Positions 55,842-64,000 of a stretch of DNA of 64,000 bases are shown in pieces. Origin of the DNA: an uncultured Vibrio sp. (lineage in GTDB: Bacteria; Pseudomonadota; Gammaproteobacteria; Enterobacterales; Vibrionaceae); contig NZ_OY776222.1 in NCBI RefSeq assembly GCF_963675395.1, forward strand, positions 1,426,001 through 1,490,000, in the 5' to 3' direction. The translations under genes were made by a program, and so were the position numbers. How positions within the stretch are numbered: the stretch's first letter is position 1; every line of letters begins with the position of its first letter. The notes under the pieces are model-generated. The model saw only the letters and a list, made by a program, of their open reading frames with translations, had not been told where the DNA came from and searched no databases.

Positions 55842-55973
55842 ATGACGAGAGATCGCCACGATAACCTTTCACGTTCAGAACGTGGTTGGACACCGCCACC
55901 GAAAGAGTACGCAGAGAACTTTGATGGCGAAAACGTTCACGAACTACACTTGCCAAAAGAAGACTCCAAATAA
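55842..55973 (+). CDS. Small hydrophilic protein, 43 residues (or 65 with a TTG start)
   Basis: The frame is open from a TTG at 55776. The ATG at 55842 has AGAAGAG five bases upstream and starts MTRDRHDNLSRSERGWTPPP, a charged protein rich in Glu and Pro. A strong terminator follows 15 bases after the stop, supporting expression. The upstream extension (MTKAYHRFDNNYRLLF) is well formed and could be the real start. Function and family unknown. Confidence 0.5.
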   Translation: MTRDRHDNLSRSERGWTPPPKEYAENFDGENVHELHLPKEDSK

Positions 55974-55987
55974 ACTTGAGGGTAATA

Positions 55988-56029
55988 AAAACCTCCCTGC
56001 CCTTAATCCAGGGTCAGGGAGGTTTTAAA
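55988..56029 (+). terminator. Rho-independent terminator
   Basis: AAAACCTCCCTG (55988-55999) pairs with CAGGGAGGTTTT (56015-56026) in a 12-bp stem. Confidence 0.9.
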
Positions 56030-56067
56030 TATTTAGAACACCACTAAACGCTTACAAGTAGAGCAAA

Positions 56068-56361
56068 TTACATAAGATCATTCATTAACGTCTCATATTC
56101 TTCACTCGCTTCCTCAACTAAATGAGAAAGCTCTCTAGCATCGGAAACCGCAAGCTTGAATTGCCAAGGAGCCGCGTTTTCTTTACCACAAATACGCGTC
56201 TCGTTGCCACGGCTTTCAAAAGACAAATCGTCAAACGCCGTCGAGTGACACTGTTGAAGTTCGACGATCTCGACTTTTAATTTACCGACAGGGTTTACTT
56301 CGATATGCGCGTGTAAATCCGGGCGTCTAGATAAACAGTAGTCTCGATGAACTGCAATCAT
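56068..56361 (-). CDS. Hypothetical protein, 97 residues
   Basis: A soluble acidic protein without signal. It has a basic start (MIAVHRDYCLSRRPDLH), a central beta-rich part (LKVEIVELQQC) and a C-terminal acidic helix (ELSHLVEEASEEYETLMNDL). AAGGAGACGGCT precedes the ATG, a strong ribosome site. It stands alone between two unrelated units. No family recognised. Confidence 0.65.
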   Translation of the reverse strand: MIAVHRDYCLSRRPDLHAHIEVNPVGKLKVEIVELQQCHSTAFDDLSFESRGNETRICGKENAAPWQFKLAVSDARELSHLVEEASEEYETLMNDLM

Positions 56362-56658
56362 AGCCGTCTCCTTGTGTCTACCAATTCAATAGTAAGTGTA
56401 GCTGAGCCCATGTGACAGAAAGGTAAAATAATGGTTAAGATTGATCTGTCTCATCAGATCAAGCAAGTTTTCTCACCAACAAAGAGTTCGGCATGAAACT
56501 CTCCGAACACTCGTTAGAAAAAAGCTCGATACTAAACGCTTTGGTGGCGAAACCTCGAACCACTGAAACAATAAATCGGCTCACACCTCTCAAAGCTCAT
56601 ACCACCTAGAAGGCTTGTTTAACGCCTTGAGAAGTAGACGTTAAACAAGCGCAACTAA

Positions 56659-58011
56659 CTACAACTGAGCCAAAAGTAAAATTGAGGATTTAGCTGGCAC
56701 CTTAATCTCCTCGCTGGATGAGATTGACAGCCCGGTCATCATATCTATCCAGTCCCCTTCTGTTGCAAGCGACAAAGATTGTGGACGAGACGATTTATTA
56801 AGGATCACTATCCCCTTGTCACCCCGTCCTAATACCAACATATCGTCGTTACCTTCTAAAACCGTCATAGGTTGACCATGAACCGCATTATGGAACTTAA
56901 TCATGGTAGCCATGCGAGGATCATTCCATGCCTCTTTCCATCTTGGTTTACCATTTGTGCCTTTAATGCCGCTCGTGTCTAAGTCTGTGTAAATTAGAGG
57001 GACACCACCATCTCTACCCAATATATACGCGTACGCCAGCCATTCGTCTTCTTCCTCCATAATTAAGTCGAGGAATACATCGTTATTTGGAATGTCGTGC
57101 GTCACTACAAAAGTGATGGCTCGACCCGGCGATAGTGCCTCACCGAAGCAGTACGGATCGATCAACGACTTAAAGCTACCCGCTTTAGAAAACGCTTTAA
57201 ATATGGTGGTAAATAACGGGAAGTCATAGGCACCTAAGCGAGTTTCTTGCAAATATGGCTCAAGAAAAAGCTGATATTCTTCTACTGTCGCCCCGCCATC
57301 AGTAATGATCTCACCAAAAATGTGCACATCTCGGGTAATCTCATCGGTCCAGACAAGCTTAAGATGCTCAAGCGTCATATGCTTGGCCGCATCAATACGA
57401 AACCCTTTCACACCAATCTTTTTCAGTGCTTTCAAGTAGGCTCGTTGCTGCGCAACAACATGGTCACATACTTTTAGCGTCGGCAAACCAGGATCGGCAG
57501 GGCCACCCGTAATTCGGCCATTTTGTACTTGCCATTTGTCTTTCCAGTTTTTAATGCCAAATGCTTTCGCAAAGTCCTGTTCGGTAAAAAGCGGCTCAGA
57601 TAAATCCCCAAACAGCTTGAGCGCGTGATATTTCTCTGGGTACCTTTGGTATTCCTGTAAAATTGCTGTACTTGGGTATTGCAGATCTTGGCGCATATGC
57701 GCTTCATTCGCCATATGGTTAAAGACAACGTCTGCATACACTAGCACGCCAAAACGTTCCAGCGCCTGAACCATATGGATAAAGTCTTGAGTGTCACCGA
57801 GCGCATTGTCGATAACACGGTAATCTTGCGGCTGATATCGCTGCCACCAGCGTTCATCGTTCGCACTTTTCATTGGTGGAGAGACCAGAACAGAACCATA
57901 GCCTAGCTCATGAATCTCTTTTGCACGTCGGGCGATGTCAGCATACTTCCAATCAAACGCATGCAGAATGACATTTGCACCAGCTGATTGTATTTCCTGT
58001 AAGCTACTCAT
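56659..58011 (-). CDS. GH13 alpha-amylase-like glycosidase, probably cytoplasmic
   Basis: Hydrolyses alpha-1,4-glucans. The ATG at 58011 has AGGAG at good distance and gives 450 residues; the frame is open back to 58083 without support. All four GH13 regions are visible: DVVFNHM (I), GFRIDAAKHM with the nucleophile Asp (II), FGEII with the acid Glu (III) and FVVTHDIPNND (IV). No signal peptide is seen at either start, so a cytoplasmic maltodextrin-processing role is more likely than starch secretion. A possible MalT-type site upstream is too weak to claim. Confidence 0.9.
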   Translation of the reverse strand: MSSLQEIQSAGANVILHAFDWKYADIARRAKEIHELGYGSVLVSPPMKSANDERWWQRYQPQDYRVIDNALGDTQDFIHMVQALERFGVLVYADVVFNHMANEAHMRQDLQYPSTAILQEYQRYPEKYHALKLFGDLSEPLFTEQDFAKAFGIKNWKDKWQVQNGRITGGPADPGLPTLKVCDHVVAQQRAYLKALKKIGVKGFRIDAAKHMTLEHLKLVWTDEITRDVHIFGEIITDGGATVEEYQLFLEPYLQETRLGAYDFPLFTTIFKAFSKAGSFKSLIDPYCFGEALSPGRAITFVVTHDIPNNDVFLDLIMEEEDEWLAYAYILGRDGGVPLIYTDLDTSGIKGTNGKPRWKEAWNDPRMATMIKFHNAVHGQPMTVLEGNDDMLVLGRGDKGIVILNKSSRPQSLSLATEGDWIDMMTGLSISSSEEIKVPAKSSILLLAQL

Positions 58012-58648
58012 GTTTTTTCTCCTACTCGCTCCACTTACCTGTTGCTGCTTGTATAGTTTTCGATTCATAGTAAGTGGATTCAATAGTAAAAATTATAAGT
58101 GCTATCTCCGGGAGCCCCTCACCCTTTGAGGCTTTACTCAAGGATGAAAATAAAGGCGTACTCCCTACTTCTTTCCGGTCCATCAAGGCTTACTTAATCC
58201 TTTACCGTGTGACAGCCCTTATAAAAAACCTGCCCAAAAACAAGTAACCCTCTGTTTTACATTCACATTATTACCATATAAACATAAAACACATATACGC
58301 CCTAATTTCGTTACTCTCGCGAAAACAAGCATTTTCTACCCTCTAGACAACAAAATTTCAACAAAAGGAATCTGGACGTTGGATCACATTCGGGGAGAAA
58401 GAAAACAGCTCTCAAATACAGTAAATTAAGCATGATTCAGGCCAAAGAAGCAGATGAATAGTGTTTTTCACCTCGGTGTTGGGGGATACCGCTCAAAAAT
58501 GACTGCTTAGTAATGTCGGGGAGCCCATACCGTTAAACAGAAGAGCTCCGAACTTACTCGTATACTTGTTTACGTTTAATACTGCCTTTGCAATCAATTG
58601 AAATATGGTAGAGTTTCAATCGCTTTACATAACGTTAACGGAGTAATA
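58012..58648. other. Divergent intergenic region upstream of the amylase and the oxidase-like gene
   Basis: 637 bases with the promoters of both divergent units. A GGGTGAGG-like string on the minus strand near 58113 resembles a degenerate MalT box. No riboswitch or small RNA could be recognised. Confidence 0.4.
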
Positions 58649-59773
58649 ATGCAGTACGATGTGATTGTTGTCGGTGCAGGATCGATGGGCATGTCCACGG
58701 GCTACTTTTTAGCTAAACAAGGGAAAAAAGTACTACTTCTTGATGCTTTTGACCCACCCCATTCACACGCCAGTCATCATGGTGAAACCCGCATTATCCG
58801 ACATGCTTACGGAGAAGGTGAAGAATACGTCCCGTTGGCGTTACGAGCACAAGAATTGTGGGGCGAGTTAGAACAGTTATCAGGTAAATCCTTATTCCTC
58901 AAAACTGGGGTTCTCAATATGGGTGATCAACGCTCACCCTTTATTTCAATGCTTATTGCCAGTGCAGAAAAACATCAACTACCGCTTGAAATTTTAACTG
59001 CTGATGAGGCTAACCAACGCTTCAAAGGCCTTAACCTGCCAGCCGAATATATCGGTTGTTTTGAGTCGACGTCTGGTGTCCTTAGAGTAGAAGAATGTAT
59101 TCAGGCATACCGTGATCTCGCCCTTGCTCACGGCGCAACACTGCTTACACACCATAAGGTATCTGGCATTGAACGCCTTGATGATGGCGTCAGCGTTACA
59201 GCAAACGGCAATACATTTCAGGGTAAGAAATTGGTCGTCTCCGTTGGTGCATGGTCAAACGACCTGCTGGATATGCTAGATATAACGTTGCCTGTCAGCC
59301 CTATCCGTAAAACATTTGCCTGGTACAACGCACCAGAAGCACTTTATGGAGAAGGTACTTTCCCTGCTTTTTCTTTTGTAACGCCAAATGGTATCTACTA
59401 CGGATTCCCAAGTATAGATGGTGCTGGATTAAAAATAGGCCGCCATGATTTAGGTGAAGACCAAGATCCCAACGCAAACATCACTCCTTTCGATAACAAA
59501 GCAGATTCAGCAGACCTTCAACAACTGCTTGATAAACACATGCCCCATGTTAAATCACTGAAGTTTGGTAAAACCTGTATGTACACCCGGACGCCAGATG
59601 AAAACTTTATTATCGATAAGCATCCACGGAATGATAATGTCGTGCTCGTGTCGGGATTTTCAGGGCATGGATTCAAATTTGCCAGCGTGATTGGCGAAGC
59701 TGTTGCAGATATGGCGGTTGATAATCCCGTTAAGTTCAACCTGTCTCTGTTCTCAATTGACCGCTTTAACTAA
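58649..59773 (+). CDS. FAD-dependent N-methyl amino acid oxidase (MSOX/SolA-like)
   Basis: Oxidises sarcosine, N-methyltryptophan or a similar N-methyl amino acid, yielding formaldehyde and H2O2. The ATG at 58649 has GGAG seven bases upstream and gives 374 residues, the size of SolA. The FAD fold begins VVGAGSMGMSTGYFLAKQG. The HASHHGETRIIRHAYGE segment is typical. The covalent-flavin cysteine lies in KTCMYTRTPDENFIID. The frame's earlier start at 58598 has no ribosome site. It converges on the MocR gene. Substrate unproven. Confidence 0.9.
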   Translation: MQYDVIVVGAGSMGMSTGYFLAKQGKKVLLLDAFDPPHSHASHHGETRIIRHAYGEGEEYVPLALRAQELWGELEQLSGKSLFLKTGVLNMGDQRSPFISMLIASAEKHQLPLEILTADEANQRFKGLNLPAEYIGCFESTSGVLRVEECIQAYRDLALAHGATLLTHHKVSGIERLDDGVSVTANGNTFQGKKLVVSVGAWSNDLLDMLDITLPVSPIRKTFAWYNAPEALYGEGTFPAFSFVTPNGIYYGFPSIDGAGLKIGRHDLGEDQDPNANITPFDNKADSADLQQLLDKHMPHVKSLKFGKTCMYTRTPDENFIIDKHPRNDNVVLVSGFSGHGFKFASVIGEAVADMAVDNPVKFNLSLFSIDRFN

Positions 59774-59952
59774 CCCTACCGTAACAGAAACTAGTAGCGC
59801 CAAACGTAAAATATGGTTGTCTCTGGCAACCATATACCTCTCTCTTTCAAACAGCATAGACATCAAAAGTTATCGATACTCAACGGGATATCATCGGCAT
59901 TTTTTTATTAAACAAATGAGTAGGCGTCAGTTTAAGCCTCAGTTTTGAGTTT

Positions 59953-61746
59953 TTAGGCTTGGGCTGTTTCACCAATCAGCTTAGCATCACCGATAAAGTA
60001 CCCATCTTCACCAAATCGCATTATCGAATCGCCATCCAAAATAACCGTTACTCTACGCACATCCGCAAATTGCCAGTTACGCCACTGGTACATAAAGTGA
60101 TTATTTTCAATCCACCAGTAACCTTCATCAGCGTCATTCGGTCTATCAGACACCCCGGTCATCTTACCATCGGCCTGAAAGGTGATCCGGTATGGGATAT
60201 TAAAACAATCTCTTGTCAGCACCACTCTGTCAGAGAGTAACTCTCGTATACGCTTGCCGTTTAAGCGAACGCCTTCTGCATCTTCTACTCGCGGAATAGG
60301 TAGTATTTTCTTTGCCAATTGAGCGAGCTTCTCGATACCGCTACGAATATCGGAATTCTTTATCGACTGAAAGCTGAGACGGAAACTGTTATTACGCTTT
60401 TCACACGTATAATACTTGGCACCATTGTTTATCAATATGCCATGAGCCTTCGCCAACTCCTCAAGTAAACCGGCATCAAAGCCTTCACGGTAGTCTATCC
60501 AAAATGCAGTTCCCGCGAGTGAAGGAGTAACACCAGACTGCGGAAAATAGGTATTTAACGCTTTTTCCATAGTTAACCATTTCTCACGATATTTCTTCAG
60601 CATCTTCTGGGTTAACGAGTCGTAATAACCAAGGCTGATGAAAAGTGCCAACGTCTGGCAATTGTTCTTTGGCGGCAAACTATGCATCCGCTGCTGAACT
60701 TGCCTTATTTGCTTGATAAGCGGTGGCGAAGCCACAATAAACCCTAACCTTAAGCCCGGTGCGATAATCGAAGAAAAACTGGAAATATAGATAATACGCT
60801 CACTTGGGTATTCGCAACGAAGAGCCGGGCACTTATCGTCGATAAAATTGATGTCGTGCTCAAAGTCGTCCTCAATAACCAGCAAATCCTCCTGTTCTGC
60901 CTTTTCCATCAAGCGCTTTCTTCGTTGTGTAGACATTCGAACCGTCGTCGGGAACTGATTACTCGGCGTAGTGTAGACAAGCTGACAGGAGTCCAGCCTG
61001 TCATCGACAACCATGCCTTCCCTATCGACTTCTAACGGTTGAACGTTTGCCCGTCTTGCTCTGAACTGCTGAAGGGCTTCTGGGTATCCAGGGTTTTCAA
61101 AGCCGACTTTCGTGTAGCGTGAAACCAACAGTTTGGAAATTAAATACAAACTGTTCTGACAACCATGAGTTAACGCGATCTGATCCTCATCGACAAAAAT
61201 CCCGCGATTTGGCAATACCCGGGTACGAATCTGTTCAATAAGATCGTGATAGTCATTGTCGTCTGAAGTCCAGCTTTTGTGATTGATCTTATTCAGAGAT
61301 TGAATACTGCATTTACGCCACTCAGATACTGGGAAGAGATCTTCATCAACCTGACCATGAACAAAAAGGTAAGGATAATTCTTGAGATTATTCGCGGCTG
61401 AGCCAAGCGCTTCATCACCGTCTATCAAGTATTTTTCCCAATCCAGTTGCCTTTCAGTATCGATGATACGTTCAGGGGCTTTTTTTGCGGTTACTTCTAA
61501 CTCAGGATTAACGAAATAGCCCTTTCTTTCTAACGAGATGAGCAAGCCTTCGTCGGTGAGTTGGTCATACACTCTGAGTACGGTATTCCGAGATACCGAG
61601 AGGGCTTGGGCGAGCTTGCGTGATGATTCAAGGCTGCGGTGTTTCGAAATAAAACCATCGAAGATTGCCTGAGAGATGCTGCTTTTGATTTGTTCTTGTA
61701 ACGTACGAGAATCGTTGGGATCAATGTGAATGTAACCCTGAAGCAT
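59953..61746 (-). CDS. MocR/GabR-type regulator with C-terminal extension
   Basis: A GntR-aminotransferase fusion regulator, probably controlling the adjacent GABA genes. A start at 61746 gives 597 residues (608 from 61779). An N-terminal winged helix comes first (about 10-75, QEQIKSSISQAIFDGF and SRKLAQALSVSRNTVLRVYDQL). A class I aminotransferase-like domain follows (about 125-475) with SSIIAPGLRLGF, where the PLP lysine normally sits, and HGCQNSLYLI. About 110 further residues (about 490-597) with WWIENNHFMYQW exceed the usual MocR length and are of unknown role. Confidence 0.87.
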   Translation of the reverse strand: MLQGYIHIDPNDSRTLQEQIKSSISQAIFDGFISKHRSLESSRKLAQALSVSRNTVLRVYDQLTDEGLLISLERKGYFVNPELEVTAKKAPERIIDTERQLDWEKYLIDGDEALGSAANNLKNYPYLFVHGQVDEDLFPVSEWRKCSIQSLNKINHKSWTSDDNDYHDLIEQIRTRVLPNRGIFVDEDQIALTHGCQNSLYLISKLLVSRYTKVGFENPGYPEALQQFRARRANVQPLEVDREGMVVDDRLDSCQLVYTTPSNQFPTTVRMSTQRRKRLMEKAEQEDLLVIEDDFEHDINFIDDKCPALRCEYPSERIIYISSFSSIIAPGLRLGFIVASPPLIKQIRQVQQRMHSLPPKNNCQTLALFISLGYYDSLTQKMLKKYREKWLTMEKALNTYFPQSGVTPSLAGTAFWIDYREGFDAGLLEELAKAHGILINNGAKYYTCEKRNNSFRLSFQSIKNSDIRSGIEKLAQLAKKILPIPRVEDAEGVRLNGKRIRELLSDRVVLTRDCFNIPYRITFQADGKMTGVSDRPNDADEGYWWIENNHFMYQWRNWQFADVRRVTVILDGDSIMRFGEDGYFIGDAKLIGETAQA

Positions 61747-61806
61747 AAATGACCTAGCCTTTACTACTACGCCGGCCATTTACATATGTCCGGCTTTAAC
61801 TACCTA

Positions 61807-61820
61807 ACCTGAATTCAGGT
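61807..61820. promoter_or_regulatory. Palindrome upstream of the MocR gene, candidate operator
   Basis: ACCTGAATTCAGGT is a perfect 14-bp palindrome between the gabT terminator and the MocR start codon, a likely place for autoregulation. Confidence 0.45.
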
Positions 61821-61837
61821 CACTAAAACATACCACT

Positions 61838-61868
61838 CAAAAGCAGTACGTTAAGTACTGCTTTTGAA
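61838..61868 (-). terminator. Terminator of the gabD-gabT unit
   Basis: CAAAAGCAGTAC (61838-61849) pairs with GTACTGCTTTTG (61855-61866) around 5 bases, just after the gabT stop. This separates the operon from the MocR gene. Confidence 0.85.
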
Positions 61869-61879
61869 AGTTTTATCAG

Positions 61880-63154
61880 CTATCGAGTTAAAGCCAGCAA
61901 CTCAGATTTAATGATACCTAACCCCTTGCAGATCAGTTCATCTTCAATCGTTAGCGGTGGCAGAAAACGGATGACGTTTCCTTTCACCCCACATGAGAGT
62001 AACACCACGCCTGCTTTATTCGCATTTGCAACAAGCTTTTTAGTCAGTTCAGGTAGCGGTTCTTTGGTACTAGGATCGTTAAATTCGATTGCAATCATTG
62101 CACCAACTTGGCGAATATCACCAATTTGGGGCGCTTCTTTTTGCATCTCAGATAACAACTCTGCAAAAGTTTGGCCAATCTGCTCCGCTCTTTCACACAA
62201 AGATTCTGACTCAATAATGTTAAGAACTTCAATACCAGCGACACAAGCTAAAGGAGAACCAGCGTAAGTGCCACCTAAACCACCTGGGTTTGCTGAGTCC
62301 ATTATCTCAGCTTTACCAACTATGCCCGATAGTGGGAATCCACCAGCGATACCTTTTGCCATTGTAGTGATATCGGGAACGATTCCAAGGTATTCTGAAG
62401 CAAACATCTTGCCAGTTCGAGCAAAGCCCGTCTGAATCTCATCACAGATAAGAACGATACCGTGTTTATCACAAACTTCTCTCAGCTTTTGTGCCCAAGA
62501 AGCAGGCGCTTGATAAAAGCCACCTTCTCCCTGAATTGGCTCAAAGATCATCGCCGCAACGCGAGTTGGTTCAATATCACACGCGAACAAATCATCCAAT
62601 GCATCTAAGCTCTGTTGCTCAGAGATTCCGTGATATTGATTTGGGAACGGTAGGTGGTAGATTTCGTTCGGAAAAGGACCAAAGCCCGCTTTGTACGGGG
62701 CAACTTTACCTGTTAAACCCATACACATATTAGTACGACCGTGAAAACCACCTTTAAATGCAATCACGCCACTACGGCCAGTATGAGCGCGAGCCACTTT
62801 GACTGCATTTTCTACCGCTTCTGCACCCGTGGTTAAAAACGCGACTTTCTTATCCCCTTCACCCGGTGCAACATCGACGATTTTTTCTGCCAATTCAATA
62901 AAGCTGCTGTATGGCGTTACCATCGAACAAGTGTGGCTGAACTTTTCTAACTGCTCTTTTACCGCCGAAACAATTTGCGGGTGCGAATGACCGGTGTTTG
63001 TTACTGCAATACCAGCAGCAAAATCAATGTACTCGTTACCTTCGATATCCGTCAGTAGCGCATTTTTGGCACTTTCGATGTATACCGCACTAAGGTTTGC
63101 CATGCCTTTAGCGACCACTTTTTCTTTACGCTCTTGCCATTGTGAATTTGTCAT
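61880..63154 (-). CDS. gabT: 4-aminobutyrate aminotransferase
   Basis: Transfers the amino group of GABA to 2-oxoglutarate, yielding succinate semialdehyde and glutamate. The 424-residue class III aminotransferase shows the PLP lysine in TTMAKGIAGGFPLSG, the GAEAVENAVKVARAHTGR phosphate-binding region, the VAMIFEPIQGEGGF segment and IVLICDEIQTGFARTGK (cofactor Asp). Length is normal. It follows gabD by 39 bases on the same strand, so both steps of GABA breakdown are co-expressed, probably under the MocR regulator. Confidence 0.95.
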   Translation of the reverse strand: MTNSQWQERKEKVVAKGMANLSAVYIESAKNALLTDIEGNEYIDFAAGIAVTNTGHSHPQIVSAVKEQLEKFSHTCSMVTPYSSFIELAEKIVDVAPGEGDKKVAFLTTGAEAVENAVKVARAHTGRSGVIAFKGGFHGRTNMCMGLTGKVAPYKAGFGPFPNEIYHLPFPNQYHGISEQQSLDALDDLFACDIEPTRVAAMIFEPIQGEGGFYQAPASWAQKLREVCDKHGIVLICDEIQTGFARTGKMFASEYLGIVPDITTMAKGIAGGFPLSGIVGKAEIMDSANPGGLGGTYAGSPLACVAGIEVLNIIESESLCERAEQIGQTFAELLSEMQKEAPQIGDIRQVGAMIAIEFNDPSTKEPLPELTKKLVANANKAGVVLLSCGVKGNVIRFLPPLTIEDELICKGLGIIKSELLALTR

Positions 63155-63193
63155 AGCCTTGTTCCTTTAAAACTAACTTCCGTCTGTTGTCTA

Positions 63194-64000
63194 TTACATT
63201 CCGCCGAGGCAGATGTATTTAATGTTCAAGTATTCATCGATACCTTGTTTTGCGCCTTCGCGGCCAAAACCAGATTGTTTAACGCCACCAAAAGGAGCGA
63301 CTTCGTTTGAAATGATCCCTTCGTTCACGCCTACCATGCCGTATTCCAGCTTTTCGGCGATAGAGAAAGCACGAGTCAACGTATTGGTGTAGAAGTAACT
63401 GGCTAAACCGTAAATCGTGTCGTTAGCGAGCGTGACCAGTTCTTCGTCATTGCTAAAACGGATAATTGGGGCGACTGGGCCAAATAGTTCCGTCTGCACA
63501 ATATCCATATCCTGAGTCACATCCGTCAGAATCGTTGGCTGTACGTATAATCCACCTAGGTCATCACCACCAAAGGCTACGTTCGCGCCTTGTGCCACAG
63601 CTGTTTCGATATAGCCCATCACCTGTGCTTTCGCTTTGCTGTCGATCAACGGGCCAATTGTCACGCCAGGCTCAATACCGTTTCCAACTTTGAGCTCAGC
63701 CACAGCGGCTTTGAATTTTTCAACAAATTGGTCGTATACGGCATCCTGCACATAGAAGCGGTTAGCGCAGACACAAGTTTGACCCGCGTTTCGAAACTTA
63801 GAGGCAATCGCACCTTTAACCGCTTCGTCAATATCGGCATCATCAAACACAATAAATGGCGCGTTTCCGCCGAGTTCCATCGACGTTCGTTTGATGGTGT
63901 CGGCACACTGTTTTATCAGTTGGCTACCTACCCCAGTCGAGCCAGTGAAGGACAATTTTTGAATATCTGGGTGTTGGCAGAAAAGATCGCCAATCGCGAC
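63194..64000 (-). CDS. gabD: Succinate-semialdehyde dehydrogenase, partial (5' end beyond the window)
   Basis: Oxidises succinate semialdehyde to succinate with NAD(P)+. Only the last 268 codons or so lie in the window; the frame stays open to base 64000 ([15 protein letters not shown] before KLSFTGST), and the rest is off the edge. Present: the NAD(P) loop [11 protein letters not shown], the catalytic Glu in [13 protein letters not shown], the catalytic Cys in [10 protein letters not shown], and the C-terminal [25 protein letters not shown]-type end. The following gabT confirms the role. Confidence 0.93.
   Translation of the reverse strand, partial: [268 protein letters not shown]

Noticed and set aside
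58100-58130. MalT-type box upstream of the alpha-amylase gene
   Set aside because: Only a degenerate GGGTGAGG match and no paired boxes; not enough to claim regulation by MalT.

Overview
The window reads as a piece of a Vibrio chromosome. This is inferred from protein resemblance: a SpeG close to the V. cholerae enzyme, an OmpU-type porin, a UspA, a Shy-type M23 endopeptidase and many chemotaxis and envelope genes. Gene order suggests a chromosome with a moderately accessory character. Three intact insertion sequences (IS21, IS30 and IS5 families) lie between genes. No tRNA, rRNA, CRISPR array, prophage or conjugative module was seen.

Layout. 1-8.6 kb: an FKBP isomerase, then a complete aa3-type cytochrome c oxidase locus on the minus strand (ctaC, ctaD, ctaG/cox11, ctaE, SURF1, a Sco-like CxxxC protein, ctaA, cyoE), with one small twin-membrane-segment gene facing the other way inside it. 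8.6-14 kb: a phosphohexomutase, a LysE exporter, an AraC regulator, azlCD and a fumarylacetoacetase-fold enzyme. 14-17.6 kb: a porin, then a strong candidate sigma-54-dependent small RNA, then an IS21 element with a 4-bp target duplication. 17.7-31 kb: a two-domain glutaredoxin, a 44-residue basic protein missed by length cut-offs, a LysR regulator, two chemoreceptors (one with an unusual soluble N-terminal sensor), an M23 murein endopeptidase, a GFA protein, a DUF1275 protein, a YjiH permease and a His-rich secreted protein. 31-42 kb: an aromatic amino acid permease, small regulators, an AraC/GyrI regulator, an acetyltransferase remnant, an ArsR-ACR3 arsenite module, a PhzF protein and a lipoprotein/ABC exporter. 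42-52 kb: a 1422-residue fusion of a GltD-like flavoprotein and a molybdopterin formate dehydrogenase, preceded by a flavocytochrome reductase; a class A beta-lactamase homologue that has lost its catalytic residues; speG; and two outer-membrane barrels. 52-55.7 kb: IS30, uspA and IS5. 55.7-64 kb: small hypotheticals, a cytoplasmic-looking alpha-amylase, a sarcosine/N-methyltryptophan oxidase-like protein, a MocR regulator and the GABA genes gabT and gabD (gabD runs off the end).

The most interesting items are the beta-lactamase with S70G, S130N and E166A in an otherwise intact secreted protein; the sigma-54 promoter, palindrome and terminator unit at 15308-15498; and a small DUF2158-like gene stopped at codon 3. 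Others are the 21-bp phased repeats at 34237-34299, a palindrome in front of the MocR gene, and the domain-fused formate dehydrogenase. All family assignments come from reading motifs by eye; no search was run.
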